Source of the DNA: Luteibacter jiangsuensis
GTDB taxonomy: Bacteria > Pseudomonadota > Gammaproteobacteria > Xanthomonadales > Rhodanobacteraceae
Length of the DNA: 64,000 bases
Assembly: GCF_011742555.1 (NCBI RefSeq)
Contig: NZ_JAAQQR010000002.1
Location: 1-64,000, forward strand
Direction of reading: 5' to 3'
Of the stretch, positions 33,349 through 44,653 are shown piece by piece (within the stretch, counting starts at the first letter, position 1; every line of letters starts with the position of its first letter). The notes under the pieces are model-generated. The model was not told where the DNA came from. It saw nothing but the letters and a program-made list of their open reading frames with translations, and searched no databases. The translations under genes were made by a program, and so were the position numbers.

Positions 33349-34230
33349 ATGGAAACGCTGCTCGAACGCATGTGTGATGTCGTCGAACGACACGCCGCCC
33401 ATTTCCGTCAGGAAACCCCGATCCCGGGCCTCACGCTTTACCGCGTGAACCAGCCGTTGCCGCCGGCGCACGTCCTGTACCGCCCCAGGATGGTCGTCAT
33501 CCTCCGCGGCAGCAAGACCATCGCGGCGGGTGATGCGCCCTTCCTCGCCGACTCATCCACGTTCCTCCTCGTGACCGTGGATCTTCCGGTGTGCACGCAG
33601 GTGTTCCTCGACCATGAGAGCCGCTCGCACCTCGGGTTCTCTTTGGACATCGACCGTGTCGCCCTGGCGGAAGCCATGGCGAAGATGCCTTCCGCCGGGA
33701 ACGCAGCGGCGAAGCCGGCCGGCGTCGCCACTTCGGCAATGACGACAAGCCTGGCCGAACCTTTCGCCCGTTTGCTCGACCTGCTCGACACGCCCGGCGA
33801 CATCCCGTTCATCGCGCCGCTGGTCATGCAGGAGGTCTACTACCGCGTGCTTCGCGGCACCGTCGGCGACACCCTCCGCCAACTCGCGCTCAGCGGTTCG
33901 CACGCGGCGCAGATCGACCGGGCCACGCAATGGATCAAGGCGAACTACGCCGCGCCGATGGCGATCGATGCGCTGGCGGAGGCCACAGGTATGAGCGTCA
34001 CGTCGTTCTACCGGCACTTCAAGGCAATGACGCTGATGACACCGGTGCAGTACCGCACCAGGTTACGGCTGCAGGAAGCGCGCCGGCTGCTCCTGGCCGA
34101 CGCCCGATCGGTAGGCATCGCTGCCGCGATGGTCGGTTACGACAGCCAGTCGCAGTTCACCAGGGACTACAAGAGGATGTTCGGCGCCCCGCCCGGCGCC
34201 GATGTGGCGCGGGTGGCGGGCGCCGTCTGA
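33349..34230 (+). CDS. AraC-family transcriptional regulator
   Basis: 293 aa from ATG 33349 (METLLERMCDVVERH). An N-terminal cupin-like AraC_N domain is followed by a C-terminal double helix-turn-helix (about 190-290; IDALAEATGMSVTSFYRHFK, then SVGIAAAMVGYDSQSQFTRD). Regulators of this type next to an SDR gene usually activate it in response to an aldehyde or similar compound; the ligand here is unknown. Its stop is 9 nt from the end of the convergent TMEM43-type gene. Confidence 0.9.
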   Translation: METLLERMCDVVERHAAHFRQETPIPGLTLYRVNQPLPPAHVLYRPRMVVILRGSKTIAAGDAPFLADSSTFLLVTVDLPVCTQVFLDHESRSHLGFSLDIDRVALAEAMAKMPSAGNAAAKPAGVATSAMTTSLAEPFARLLDLLDTPGDIPFIAPLVMQEVYYRVLRGTVGDTLRQLALSGSHAAQIDRATQWIKANYAAPMAIDALAEATGMSVTSFYRHFKAMTLMTPVQYRTRLRLQEARRLLLADARSVGIAAAMVGYDSQSQFTRDYKRMFGAPPGADVARVAGAV

Positions 34231-34239
34231 CGCCTTCAT

Positions 34240-35289
34240 TCAGCCGGGCGCGGTGCGATGCTGCACCCGCCAAATCGCCAGGCCCGCGCCAAGCACCGCG
34301 AAAAGCAGCCACACGCTCGCCGCCATCGCGTCGCCGCCCAACCACATCACGCCGGCAACGGCCGGAACCACCACCGCGCCGATGCCTACGGCGAACAGCA
34401 CGTCGCGTTGCAGGCGGCTGGTGAGGGCAAGCAACCAAGCGCCCAGAACCGCCAGAAGGAAAGAGGCGAGACGTATGGGGAGCACGGCCTGGGGTGGCTC
34501 GGGCAACGCAGGAAGCACATCGAGCAGGCTGCGCTCGCCCACCTGTACGTCGAAGCCGCTCCCGCTACTGGCCGCAGCGGCCGGCACAAGGGTGTCGCCG
34601 TCGATGCGGGCGAGCACGGTCATGGACTGCAGCGGCACGGCTTCCCAGCTGATGCGCAGATCGCCCAGACGCGGATTGGCAGGCTTGTTGCTGGTGACCA
34701 GGGCATCGCCGGCACGCTGGAAGGTGGCGGCCAGGTTTGCCGGCAAGGCCTTTTCGTCGGGTGGCACGGCGACGCGGCCAGGGAAGGCGCGCAAGATGGG
34801 CTCGGACAACTTGAAGTTGCCCAGCTTCACCTCGCCCGCCTCGAACTGACGCCCCTGGATGGGAAAGCGGCCGGGATTTACATGGCCGGCAGGCTTGGCG
34901 AATTCTGACGCGTCGATGGGCCGGTCCACCCAGTCGAGTTCGTAATGCGTGTTGCCGCCGACGGTGATTTCGCGCCACTGGAACATCTCCACGTGGCGAA
35001 TGAGAACAGGCGACTCGGCGCGGACGCCGAACTCCGCGTCGCGCGGCGCGTCCACGATTTGCGGCATGCCGCTCACCCGGGTCAGCGAACCGTACTGGCC
35101 GGCGCCGGGCCGACCGGCGGCCCCCAGATCGAGCACCGGGGCGCCGTGGCGCGCCAGCGCCGCCGTGTAATCCATGATGCGGCGTTCGTTCCACGCGATG
35201 AGACCGAGGCCGGCGAGCAGCAGGGCCGCTCCGGCCAGTCGCGCACCCAGGGCCATCCCTGCCTGCTTCACCCTGTATGTCGATGTCAT
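34240..35289 (-). CDS. TMEM43-family membrane protein
   Basis: 349 aa from ATG 35289, just after GGGGGCAGG. One membrane helix near the N-terminus (ALLLAGLGLIAWNERR) and about three near the C-terminus (LASFLLAVLGAWLLAL, VLFAVGIGAVVVPAVAGVMW, WLLFAVLGAGLAIW) flank a large extracytoplasmic domain. VEMFQWREITVGGNTHYELD is the family hallmark. Function in bacteria is unknown. It follows the MBL gene by 10 nt in a ggt-MBL-TMEM43 unit. Confidence 0.85.
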   Translation of the reverse strand: MTSTYRVKQAGMALGARLAGAALLLAGLGLIAWNERRIMDYTAALARHGAPVLDLGAAGRPGAGQYGSLTRVSGMPQIVDAPRDAEFGVRAESPVLIRHVEMFQWREITVGGNTHYELDWVDRPIDASEFAKPAGHVNPGRFPIQGRQFEAGEVKLGNFKLSEPILRAFPGRVAVPPDEKALPANLAATFQRAGDALVTSNKPANPRLGDLRISWEAVPLQSMTVLARIDGDTLVPAAAASSGSGFDVQVGERSLLDVLPALPEPPQAVLPIRLASFLLAVLGAWLLALTSRLQRDVLFAVGIGAVVVPAVAGVMWLGGDAMAASVWLLFAVLGAGLAIWRVQHRTAPG

Positions 35290-35299
35290 CCTGCCCCCA

Positions 35300-36163
35300 T
35301 CATGCCACCGCCCAGGCATCGACCCCGGCCAATCGTTCAAGGATATCGGCCGCCGAGTAGCGACCTTTATCGTCCCGTGCGACAGACGCCACCGCGCAGC
35401 CGTGATCGTGGGTGAAGAACAGCCGCACACCACGCGCCATCTTGTCGTCGAGGAATGCCTTCTTCTCGTCGATGAGCTTCTCGGGCCAGCGGTCGTAGCC
35501 CATCGTCACGGGCAGGTGCACCCATGCACGTCCCGGGATCAGGTCGGCGCAGAACGCCACGCCGCCGACTTCGGCCAGCATGAGGCCCGGCGTGTGGCCC
35601 TCGGAAAAACCGAAGCGCACGGCGTCGCCCAGCGACGACGGCTCGCCCTCTTGCACCAGCTCGAGACGGCCGCTCTCCTCGAGCAGACGCACGATCTCCG
35701 GTATGAACGACGCGCGGTCGCGCGGATGCGGATCGTGGGCACGTGCCCAATGTTCGGCGCCGACGAGGAAGCGCGCCTTCGGAAAAAGCAGCCGCGCAGG
35801 CTCGCCCTCGGCCCACGGCGCGAGAAGCCCGCCGGCGTGGTCGAAATGCAGGTGCGAGAGAACGACGGCATCGATGTCCTCGTGGCCGAGGCCAGCCTCC
35901 GCCAGGGAATCGAGCAGCACATGGCGGTCTTCGACGACGCCGTAGCGCTCGCGCATGGCGGGATCGAAAAACGCGCCGATACCGGTTTCGAAGAGCACGT
36001 TGCGTCCGTCGAGCCCTGTGACGAGGAGGCAGCGGCACGCCAGCGGAATGCGGTTCTGTTCGTCGGGCGCTATCCAGCGCGACCACATGGCGCGCGGCGC
36101 GTTGCCGAACATCGCGCCGCCGTCCAGGCGTTGCGAGTTGCCGATCAGTGACCAGAGTTTCAC
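35300..36163 (-). CDS. MBL-fold metallo-hydrolase
   Basis: 287 aa, cytoplasmic (no signal peptide). The metal-binding motif [10 protein letters not shown] is followed by His in EGHTPGLML, Asp in [10 protein letters not shown] and His in FFTHDHG. The architecture is that of lactonase/quinoprotein-type MBL enzymes; the substrate is unknown. It lies 10 nt after ggt and 10 nt before the TMEM43 gene. Confidence 0.88.
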   Translation of the reverse strand: MKLWSLIGNSQRLDGGAMFGNAPRAMWSRWIAPDEQNRIPLACRCLLVTGLDGRNVLFETGIGAFFDPAMRERYGVVEDRHVLLDSLAEAGLGHEDIDAVVLSHLHFDHAGGLLAPWAEGEPARLLFPKARFLVGAEHWARAHDPHPRDRASFIPEIVRLLEESGRLELVQEGEPSSLGDAVRFGFSEGHTPGLMLAEVGGVAFCADLIPGRAWVHLPVTMGYDRWPEKLIDEKKAFLDDKMARGVRLFFTHDHGCAVASVARDDKGRYSAADILERLAGVDAWAVA

Positions 36164-36173
36164 GTGTCGAGCC

Positions 36174-37877
36174 TCACTGCACCTTGCCCAGGCCCGACGG
36201 CCGGCGCGGGTCGCTCGCGGCGTCGAGCTTGTTGGTCCGATGGTCCCACGTAACGACGTTCATGAAGCCCCAGGGTGAGCGATTGCGCAGCACGTATCCC
36301 ATGTCGGTGAGGGCCTTGCTGGTGGCGTCGTCGAAAACGCCGGCCTCGACGTCCACGCGGTCAGGCAGATACTGGTGGTGGAAACGTTTCTGCGCCGTGA
36401 TTTCCGTTGCGCTCTTGCCGTCCACGAAGGCAAGGATGCCTTCCAGCACCTGGGTGATGATCGTGGAACCGCCGGGCGAGCCGATCACCGCGGTGCGATC
36501 CGCGCCGAACACGAAGCTCGGAGACATCGACGAGAGCATGCGCTTGCCGGGTTCCGGCGCGTTGGCGAGCGCCCCGCGCAGGCCGAAAGCGTTCGGCTGC
36601 CCGGGAACCAGCGCGAAATCGTCCATCTCGTCGTTCAGCACGACGCCGGTGCCCTTGGCAACGAACGCCGAACCGAACTCGAGGTTCACCGTGAGCGTGG
36701 AGGCCACCATGTTGCCGTCGGCATCGATGACCGAGAAATGCGTGGTGTGCATGCCGGGTTCCGGCGCCATCGCGGTCGGCAGCAGGTCGGACGGCGTGGC
36801 CTTGTCCGGCGAGATGGTGGCGCGGAGCCCATCGGCGTAGTACTTCGACAGGAGCATGTCGAGCGGCATCTTCACGAAGTCCGGGTCGCCCAGGTATTCG
36901 TTGTGGTCGCGGAAGGCACGGCGCATGGCCTCGATGGTGAGGTGCGCGGCATGCGCCGCGTCGAGCTTCGCGAGGTCGAAACCGGAGAGGATGTTCAGGA
37001 TCTCGGCGATCGCCACGCCGCCGGACGACGGCGGCGGCGCGGTGACGATGCGGTAGCCCTTGTAGTCCACGCGGAGGGGCTCGCGTTCTTTCGCCCGGTA
37101 GGCTTCGAGGTCGGCGGCGGTCCAGTTGCCGCCGGCAGCGCGCGACGCCGACACCAGCAGCTTCGCCGTCTCGCCCTTGTAGAAGCCGTCGGCGCCGCCG
37201 GCGGCGAGACGCTCGAGCGTCTTCGCCAGATCCGGCTGGCGCAGCGTCCAACCCTTCTGCGGCACGTTGCCGCCCGGAAGGTAGACCGCGGCGGACGCCG
37301 GGTAGCGCGAAAGGACGTCCTTACGGTCCTCGATGGCCCCGATGAAGCGCTCGTCCGGCTGATAGCCTTCCTTCGCGATGCGAATGGCAGGCGCCAGCGA
37401 GACGGAAAGCGGAAGCTTGCCGTAATGGGCCGCAATCCAGGCCAGGCCGGCCGGCTCGCCCGGAATGCCCGCCGAAAGCGGGCCATTGGTGGATACGTCG
37501 CGGTTCGGCTTGCCGTCCTTTCCCACGTACACCTTCATGTCCACGGCCTTCGGCGCCGTTTCGCGGGCGTCGATGAAGACGTCGCGCCGGTCCGATGCGC
37601 GATGCAGCAGCGCGAGAAATCCGCCGCCGATGCCGGAACTCTGCTGTTCGACCACCGCCAGGGTGGAGGCCACCGCGATGGCGGCGTCGAAGGCGTTGCC
37701 TCCCTTGTCCAGTACCTCGAACCCGGCGTTGGTGGCGAGATAGTTCGCGCTGGCGATGGCGGCGTGGCCAGGACCTTTCGGGGCCGCGGCCGGCGCGTCG
37801 AGCGCGGAGGCCTGACCGGTGCCGACGACGAGGAAGAAAGTCGCGGCAAGCACACGCCACGAGGGGGCATGGAGCAT
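36174..37877 (-). CDS. ggt: Gamma-glutamyltransferase (periplasmic)
   Basis: 567 aa precursor. The Sec signal peptide ([16 protein letters not shown]) is followed by the large subunit. The processing and catalytic Thr lies in [14 protein letters not shown] (about residue 376), followed by [14 protein letters not shown] and SMSPSFVF. It should self-cleave into two subunits and hydrolyse or transfer gamma-glutamyl groups from glutathione. A near-palindrome GGGG(A)TATCGATACCCC lies just upstream (37891-37907). Confidence 0.95.
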   Translation of the reverse strand: MLHAPSWRVLAATFFLVVGTGQASALDAPAAAPKGPGHAAIASANYLATNAGFEVLDKGGNAFDAAIAVASTLAVVEQQSSGIGGGFLALLHRASDRRDVFIDARETAPKAVDMKVYVGKDGKPNRDVSTNGPLSAGIPGEPAGLAWIAAHYGKLPLSVSLAPAIRIAKEGYQPDERFIGAIEDRKDVLSRYPASAAVYLPGGNVPQKGWTLRQPDLAKTLERLAAGGADGFYKGETAKLLVSASRAAGGNWTAADLEAYRAKEREPLRVDYKGYRIVTAPPPSSGGVAIAEILNILSGFDLAKLDAAHAAHLTIEAMRRAFRDHNEYLGDPDFVKMPLDMLLSKYYADGLRATISPDKATPSDLLPTAMAPEPGMHTTHFSVIDADGNMVASTLTVNLEFGSAFVAKGTGVVLNDEMDDFALVPGQPNAFGLRGALANAPEPGKRMLSSMSPSFVFGADRTAVIGSPGGSTIITQVLEGILAFVDGKSATEITAQKRFHHQYLPDRVDVEAGVFDDATSKALTDMGYVLRNRSPWGFMNVVTWDHRTNKLDAASDPRRPSGLGKVQ

Positions 37878-37953
37878 GGGGTGTCTCCGAGGGGATATCG
37901 ATACCCCTGAGATTACCCCATGCCGCCGCGGGATTTCAGGGCTTGTATAGGCC

Positions 37954-38366
<413 letters not shown>

Positions 38367-38870
38367 TCACATTGCCACGAAGCGGAAGGTCGCGCCGCTC
38401 GGTGCCACGGCGTCGGCCACGCGCTGCTGGTCGGCCTGGTCGCCGATGAACAGCACGATCACGTTCTTGAACGAGCCGGCGTTGGCCCCCTTGAAGGCTT
38501 CGACCATCAGGTCGGCGGTCTTGGCCGAATCCGGGCCACCGAACACGAGCATGTTGCCCGGGGTGACGCCGCGGGCGACGGTGCCCTGCACGTTCTCGAG
38601 CTGGCGGGCGCGGCCGTCCTGACCGGCCTGGTCGTCGCCGGCCGGCACGAAGTACGGGAACGGACGGTCGGCCGTCATGCCCTGCATGTTCTTCCGCACG
38701 ATCTGGCCGAAGTACTGGCTCCAGGCCTTCGTATCGGACGGGTTCGTCGGCTTGGCGACAGCCGCTTCCTGCTGCGTGGCAGCCTGGTCGGTGTCTTCGG
38801 ACTTGTTGCAGGCCGAGAGGGCCAGGGTGGCGGTCAGGGCCACGGACGCGGCGAGGATGAACTTACGCAT
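38367..38870 (-). CDS. Unknown lipoprotein
   Basis: 167 aa from ATG 38870 with AGGTG upstream. The signal peptide ends in the lipobox LSAC (Cys21); a Gln/Ala/Asp-rich linker then leads to a globular domain of about 110 residues containing KAWSQYFGQIVRKNMQGMT, RPFPYFVPAGDD and NVIVLFIGDQADQQRVADAV. No family is recognised. It sits between coaD and the ferredoxin gene with its own terminator. Confidence 0.75.
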   Translation of the reverse strand: MRKFILAASVALTATLALSACNKSEDTDQAATQQEAAVAKPTNPSDTKAWSQYFGQIVRKNMQGMTADRPFPYFVPAGDDQAGQDGRARQLENVQGTVARGVTPGNMLVFGGPDSAKTADLMVEAFKGANAGSFKNVIVLFIGDQADQQRVADAVAPSGATFRFVAM

Positions 38871-38887
38871 GATGATCACCTGTTTGG

Positions 38888-39983
<1,096 letters not shown>

Positions 39984-40047
39984 CGCTCAGCGGCCAGTGA
40001 GGGCGGGGGTGTTAGCATTCGCCTATTGTCTTTGAATCCCCTGCGCA

Positions 40048-41187
40048 ATGCTCAAGTTCTGGAAGAAGAAGCCCACCGAGCCGGCTGCGCCGGAGCCCCA
40101 GGCACCGGAAGACCGCGTCGATCAATCGGCCGACCCTGTCTCGGCCGAGGTTGGCGCCGGCGTGTCGGAAGCGCTGGCGGAAACGACCCTGCCTGAACCC
40201 GCCGCCCCCGAGGTCGAGGCCGAAGCGGAGGAATCCGAGGTCGTCGAAGCCGCCCGCGAAGCGGAACAGCCCGCGCGCCGCAGCTGGCGCGAGCGCCTGT
40301 CCGGCAGCGGTTTCGCGAAGAGCCTCACCTCTCTCTTCGTTCGCCATCCCAAGCTCGACGACGACCTGCTCGACGAACTGGAAACCTCGCTCATCACCGC
40401 CGACGTGGGCGTGGAAGCCAGCACGCGCCTGGTCGAAGACCTGCGCAAGCGCATGCACAAGCGCGAGTTTGCCGACGCCGGCGCGCTGCTCAAGGCGTTG
40501 CGTGCGGAGCTGGTCGCCCTGCTGCGCCCCGTGGAGCAGCCGCTGGACGTGGGCACGCCGTCGCCCTTCGTGATCCTCACGGTGGGCATCAACGGTGTCG
40601 GCAAGACCACCACCATCGGCAAGCTGGCCCGTCGCTATGCCGACGAAGGCCGCAGCGTGATGCTGGCCGCGGGCGATACCTTCCGCGCGGCCGCCGTCGA
40701 ACAGTTGAAGACCTGGGGCGAGCGGAACAAGGTGCCCGTCGTCTCGCAAGGCCAGGATGCCGACTCGGCCAGCGTGATCTTCGACGCGTTGCAGGCGGCG
40801 CGTTCGCGTGGCACCCAGGTGCTGATCGCCGATACCGCCGGTCGTCTGCACACCCAGGGCGGCCTGATGGACGAGCTGGGCAAGATCGGCCGCGTCATGA
40901 AGAAGCTGGATGCCAGCGCACCGCACGAGGTGCTGATGGTCATCGACGGAACGACAGGACAGAACGCCATCAGCCAGGTGCGCCAGTTCCGCGACACCGC
41001 CGGCGTCACCGGACTGGTGGTCACCAAGCTCGACGGCACCGCCAAGGGCGGCGTGATGTTCGCGCTCGCACGCGAGTTCGGCCTGCCCATCCGTTACGTC
41101 GGCCTGGGCGAAACGGCCACCGATCTGCGCGTGTTCGATGCCGAAGCCTTCGTGGACGGCCTTCTGCCGCCCAGCATCGGCGCCTGA
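40048..41187 (+). CDS. ftsY: Signal recognition particle receptor FtsY
   Basis: 379 aa. An acidic A domain (about 1-80, Glu/Ala/Pro-rich) precedes the N domain (SLFVRHPKLDDDLLDELETS) and the GTPase G domain: GINGVGKTTTIGKLA (G1), DTFRAAAVEQL, LIADTAGRLHTQ (G3), TKLDGTAKGG (G4). It docks ribosome-nascent-chain-SRP complexes at the membrane. It heads the ftsY-AsmA-mutY-yggX run. Confidence 0.97.
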   Translation: MLKFWKKKPTEPAAPEPQAPEDRVDQSADPVSAEVGAGVSEALAETTLPEPAAPEVEAEAEESEVVEAAREAEQPARRSWRERLSGSGFAKSLTSLFVRHPKLDDDLLDELETSLITADVGVEASTRLVEDLRKRMHKREFADAGALLKALRAELVALLRPVEQPLDVGTPSPFVILTVGINGVGKTTTIGKLARRYADEGRSVMLAAGDTFRAAAVEQLKTWGERNKVPVVSQGQDADSASVIFDALQAARSRGTQVLIADTAGRLHTQGGLMDELGKIGRVMKKLDASAPHEVLMVIDGTTGQNAISQVRQFRDTAGVTGLVVTKLDGTAKGGVMFALAREFGLPIRYVGLGETATDLRVFDAEAFVDGLLPPSIGA

Positions 41188-41216
41188 GCGAAACTCGCGA
41201 TGCAGGCACCGCGGCG

Positions 41217-42251
41217 ATGAAGCGCCCCTTGCGAATCGGCCTTCTCGCCGTCGGCGCACTGGTCGTGGCGGTACTGTTGGCGGCGTTCGTCGCCACCTAC
41301 GTCATGCTGCAGCCGGAGCGCTTCACCTCCCTGTTGCAATCGCGCGCCCGCGCCGCGGGCCTCGAACTCACGCTGTCCAACCCGGCCAGCCCCACCCTGT
41401 GGCCGAAACCCGCGCTCGAGCTGGAAGGCCTCACCGTGCGGGCAAGCGGTGCGGAGCAGCCGTTGCTGGTCGCCTCGCGCGGCAAGCTCGTGCTGCCCTG
41501 GCATGCATTGATGGGCGGCGAAGCCCGCATTTCGCGGCTCGAAGTGGAGGGCGCCCGCATCGACGTCGACGCGCTGGGCGCGTATCTGGACACCCTGCCT
41601 TCGCGCCCGTCCACGGCTGGCGCCATCCTGCCCACGGTGGACGCGGGCTTCCGCATCGAGCGCGGTACGCTCCTGCGCGGCAACGAGTTGCTGCTGTCCA
41701 ATGTGGACATCGACGCGGGACGGCTTGCGAACGGCATACCGTTCGCGCTCGCGCTAGCCGCCAGCACCGCCGACGGCACGCCCTATTCGCTGGAACTCGA
41801 GACGCTGCCGCAACTCTCGCATGGCGTGCTCACGCTGAGCGACGTCGAACTCGGACTCTCCAGCGACTCGCGCTTCGCCGCCATGCTGCACGGCGGCGCC
41901 ACCTGGCGCGGCGGTGCGGACGTGGGCGCATCGTTGTCCGGTCGCGTGACGCGGAACAGCGGCGCGCCTTATGGCATCACGCTCAACATCACGCCGGCGA
42001 ACCAGCAGGATCCGCTCTACGTCGCCCTTCGCCTCGACGGTGACAACGACCGCACGGACATCCGCATTCCCCCGATCGGATTCACCGAATGGTGGAGCGG
42101 CATCCTGGCGGGCGGCTCGCCCACCCTGCCGCCCGTCCTCGGCAGCATCGAAGCCAAGACCCTCGACATCGGCAGCGTGCACATGAAAGGACTGCGCATC
42201 CGTGCGACGCCGCAGACACCGGCCGCCGCATCGACCGCCGCCGCACCATGA
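41217..42251 (+). CDS. AsmA-family membrane-anchored protein
   Basis: 344 aa. One N-terminal membrane helix (about 7-30; IGLLAVGALVVAVLLAAFVA) precedes a periplasmic AsmA-type start, RFTSLLQSRARAAGLELTLS followed by WPKPALELEGLTV. The rest is beta-rich and ends in an Ala/Thr tail. AsmA-like proteins are thought to help lipid transport between the membranes. This one is shorter than AsmA itself. Its stop overlaps the mutY ATG by 4 nt. Confidence 0.75.
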   Translation: MKRPLRIGLLAVGALVVAVLLAAFVATYVMLQPERFTSLLQSRARAAGLELTLSNPASPTLWPKPALELEGLTVRASGAEQPLLVASRGKLVLPWHALMGGEARISRLEVEGARIDVDALGAYLDTLPSRPSTAGAILPTVDAGFRIERGTLLRGNELLLSNVDIDAGRLANGIPFALALAASTADGTPYSLELETLPQLSHGVLTLSDVELGLSSDSRFAAMLHGGATWRGGADVGASLSGRVTRNSGAPYGITLNITPANQQDPLYVALRLDGDNDRTDIRIPPIGFTEWWSGILAGGSPTLPPVLGSIEAKTLDIGSVHMKGLRIRATPQTPAAASTAAAP

Positions 42252-43294
42252 ACGTCTTCGCGCGCGAACTGCTCCGCTGGTACGACCACCACGGGCGGAA
42301 GGACCTTCCCTGGCAGCACCCGCGCGACGCGTACCGCGTGTGGCTGTCCGAAATCATGCTGCAGCAGACCCAGGTGGTGACTGTCATCGGGTACTTCCAG
42401 CGCTTCGTGGACACGCTGCCCACGCTGGCGTCGCTGGCCTCTGCGCATGAAGACACGGTGCTGGCGCTGTGGTCCGGCCTCGGTTACTACCGGCGTGCCC
42501 GCTTCCTGCATCGCGCCGCGCAGCTCTGCGTGGAGCGCCACGGCGGGCAACTGCCGCGCGACCTGGACGCATTGATGGCGCTGCCCGGCATCGGCCGCTC
42601 CACCGCCGGAGCGATCCTCGCGCAGGCGCACGGCATGCGCTTTCCCATTCTCGACGGCAACGTGAAACGCGTGCTGACGCGATACCACGGCATCGCCGGT
42701 TATCCCGGCGAAAGCGCCGTCGAAAAACAGCTCTGGCGACACGCGGACGAGCACACGCCGGCCGAACGCACCGCCGACTACACGCAGGCCATCATGGACC
42801 TCGGTGCCACGGTGTGCGTGCGTACGAAGCCGCTGTGTCTGCTCTGCCCGCACGCGGCCACCTGCGTCGCGCACCGCGACGGGCTCACGGCCACGCTACC
42901 GACTGCGAAGCCAGGCAAGAAAATCCCCACGCGCTCGCTGGCCATGCTGCTGTTGCGCGACACGCATGGCCGCGTTCTGCTCGAAAAGCGTGGGCCGCAA
43001 GGCGTCTGGTCCGGCCTTTGGAGTCTGCCTGAAGCGGACGACGCCGATGCCGCCGGCGCGGTCGCCTCCGGCCTCGCACGTGTCCGCGAGGCCGATCCGC
43101 TACCTGCCTTCACCCACGTGTTCAGCCACTACAGGCTGGACGTATCGCCCATCCTGTTCGACCATGCGGCCCCGCTCGCCGCCGTGGCGGACCGCGACGA
43201 CCGCCGCTGGTGCGGACGCGAGGAACTCGCCTCGCTCGGTCTGCCGGCCCCCGTGCGGACGCTGCTCGCCAACCTTCCGGAGATATCCCCATGA
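42248..43294 (+). CDS. mutY: Adenine DNA glycosylase MutY
   Basis: 348 aa from ATG 42248, overlapping the AsmA-like stop (ATGA). Catalytic Glu in [10 protein letters not shown] (about 37), helix-hairpin-helix [13 protein letters not shown], catalytic Asp in [10 protein letters not shown], and a [4Fe-4S] cluster of C-x6-C-x2-C-x5-C ([17 protein letters not shown]). The C-terminal NUDIX-like domain reads 8-oxoG. It removes A opposite 8-oxoG. It overlaps yggX by 4 nt. Confidence 0.97.
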   Translation: MNVFARELLRWYDHHGRKDLPWQHPRDAYRVWLSEIMLQQTQVVTVIGYFQRFVDTLPTLASLASAHEDTVLALWSGLGYYRRARFLHRAAQLCVERHGGQLPRDLDALMALPGIGRSTAGAILAQAHGMRFPILDGNVKRVLTRYHGIAGYPGESAVEKQLWRHADEHTPAERTADYTQAIMDLGATVCVRTKPLCLLCPHAATCVAHRDGLTATLPTAKPGKKIPTRSLAMLLLRDTHGRVLLEKRGPQGVWSGLWSLPEADDADAAGAVASGLARVREADPLPAFTHVFSHYRLDVSPILFDHAAPLAAVADRDDRRWCGREELASLGLPAPVRTLLANLPEISP

Positions 43295-43569
43295 CGCGCA
43301 TGGTTCACTGCGTGAAACTCGGCCGCGAGGCCGAAGGCCTCGATTTCGCGCCCTGGCCCGGCGAGCTCGGCAAGCGCGTCTACGACAACGTGTCGAAGGA
43401 AGCCTGGGCCCAGTGGCTGTCCCACCAGACCATGCTTATCAACGAGATGCGCCTGTCGCCGCTGGAGCCGAAGACACGCACGTTCCTGAGCGGCGAGATG
43501 GAGAAATACTTCTTCGGCGGCGACGTGGCCCAGCCCGCCGGTTACATTCCGCCCGAACGGGACGCTTGA
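43291..43569 (+). CDS. yggX: Fe(2+)-trafficking protein YggX
   Basis: 92 aa. It starts [20 protein letters not shown], then [20 protein letters not shown] and [15 protein letters not shown], all diagnostic. It protects iron-sulfur enzymes against oxidation. Coupling with mutY, itself an Fe-S enzyme, is widely conserved. Confidence 0.96.
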   Translation: MTRMVHCVKLGREAEGLDFAPWPGELGKRVYDNVSKEAWAQWLSHQTMLINEMRLSPLEPKTRTFLSGEMEKYFFGGDVAQPAGYIPPERDA

Positions 43570-43635
43570 CGCCGACGCCCGCACCCGATTTAATACGCGG
43601 CTCCACTCGCCGCAACGATCGTTGCAGGCACCCGT

Positions 43636-43711
43636 GGCTCGGTAGCTCAGTTGGTAGAGCAGGGGATTGAAAATCCCCGTGTCGGCGGTTCGATTCCGTC
43701 CCGAGCCACCA
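43636..43711 (+). tRNA. tRNA-Phe (anticodon GAA), CCA encoded
   Basis: 76 nt. The acceptor stem GGCTCGG pairs with CCGAGCC, followed by ACCA. The D arm (GCTCAGTTGGTAGAGC) is normal. The anticodon stem GGGGA/TCCCC has loop TTGAAAA with GAA at 43669-43671. The T arm contains GGTTCGATTCC. It is followed by a terminator at 43722. Confidence 0.98.
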
Positions 43712-43721
43712 TTCTTTCAAA

Positions 43722-43747
43722 GGCCTGCATTTCTGCGGGCCTTTTTT
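43722..43747 (+). terminator. Terminator of the tRNA-Phe gene
   Basis: GGCCTGC (43722-43728) pairs with GCGGGCC (43735-43741, one G-U pair), followed by TTTTTT. Confidence 0.9.
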
Positions 43748-43964
43748 ATTACCACTCGCTGTGATGGTCTCCCGTTACTGCCACCGCGGCCTCACCGCGA
43801 TCAGGAAGATCTAAACAGAGGAGAACCAAATATCGCAAGGTCCATCCCTGTCGCCCATCCACCGCTCCTCGCTGACCAAGCACACGCCTCGCGGATGGTT
43901 TCAGGCAGAGAGCTGATTTCCCGAGAGCCGGTTCATTAAAGCCTCGCTGGGTCTGTTCCGTGTG

Positions 43965-44348
43965 TCACTGCGCCGCGCGCAGAGTGATGCTGTCGACGCG
44001 TTCGGGATAGAACGCGAGATGTCGCCCTATCGCGGCCACGGCATCGAACGGGTTCTCATAGGTCCAAACCGCATAGAGCGCCCGATCACCTCCCGCGGGA
44101 ATCGAGTAGTAACTGCAGTCTCCCTTGTACGGGCAATAGGTCGTACGGTCGGAGCGAACCAGCGCCGACATGTCCACGTCCTCCCGTGGGATGTAATGAA
44201 CAGGCGGATAGCTCGCTTCACGTAGCACGAGCGCGCGAGACGAGTCGGCAATGAGCCGACCGCCAGCCATTACTCTCACTCGCAGAGACTCGGCCTCGAT
44301 TGAAATCGGATGATTGTCCCCCGGCACTCGACGAACGCGCTGGTTCAT
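43965..44348 (-). CDS. DUF427 protein
   Basis: 127 aa. VHYIPREDVDMSALVRSDRT, YCPYKGDCSYYSIP and FYPERVDSITL are the family's conserved blocks. DUF427 proteins are small beta-barrels of unknown function that often occur as single genes. It has no visible operon partner. The 43748-43964 gap beside the tRNA gene shows no gene. Confidence 0.9.
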   Translation of the reverse strand: MNQRVRRVPGDNHPISIEAESLRVRVMAGGRLIADSSRALVLREASYPPVHYIPREDVDMSALVRSDRTTYCPYKGDCSYYSIPAGGDRALYAVWTYENPFDAVAAIGRHLAFYPERVDSITLRAAQ

Positions 44349-44653
44349 GATTCAGTCCTCAATTAGGAAACGGGTGACACCTTGCACGAACTCGACGGGT
44401 GCTGGCACGGCGAGCCGCGATGGCGCTGGGACACACTACGACGGACGAACAGCAGATTGCCATTACCGCACTCAAACGCTGCCCGTGGATGGTGGAACCA
44501 GCGCTGGTACCAGACCGGCGGGCTCGACAGCGTGGTCTCCGGTATAGGTTGCGCTGGCGGATGCGACATGCGGCGCGCGCTTTTTCCCGTCCACCCGGGC
44601 AACGCGACGTATCGGATAGGATGCGGTGCCACCTGACCTTCCAAGGACGCCGC
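44349..44653. other. Non-coding or uncertain stretch before the galactosidase gene
   Basis: No convincing gene. A 68-codon minus-strand frame (44363-44569, starting MSHPPAQPIPETTL) is open but has no clear ribosome site or recognisable family. The last 80 nt before 44654 probably hold the galactosidase promoter; CGTATCGGATAGGATG (44608-44623) contains a TAGGAT -10-like hexamer. Confidence 0.4.

Noticed and set aside
37891-37907. Near-palindrome GGGGATATCGATACCCC upstream of ggt as an operator
   Set aside because: Symmetry is broken by one base and there is no partner regulator gene nearby; too weak to call.
43636-43964. tRNA-Phe as an integration site for an island covering 43965-51495
   Set aside because: No integrase, and no convincing second copy of the tRNA 3' end was seen; the following genes look accessory but not phage- or island-like.
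44363-44569. Possible 68-aa minus-strand gene before the galactosidase
   Set aside because: No clear ribosome site, no family, and composition rich in His, Pro and Ser; kept only as a note in the gap entry.
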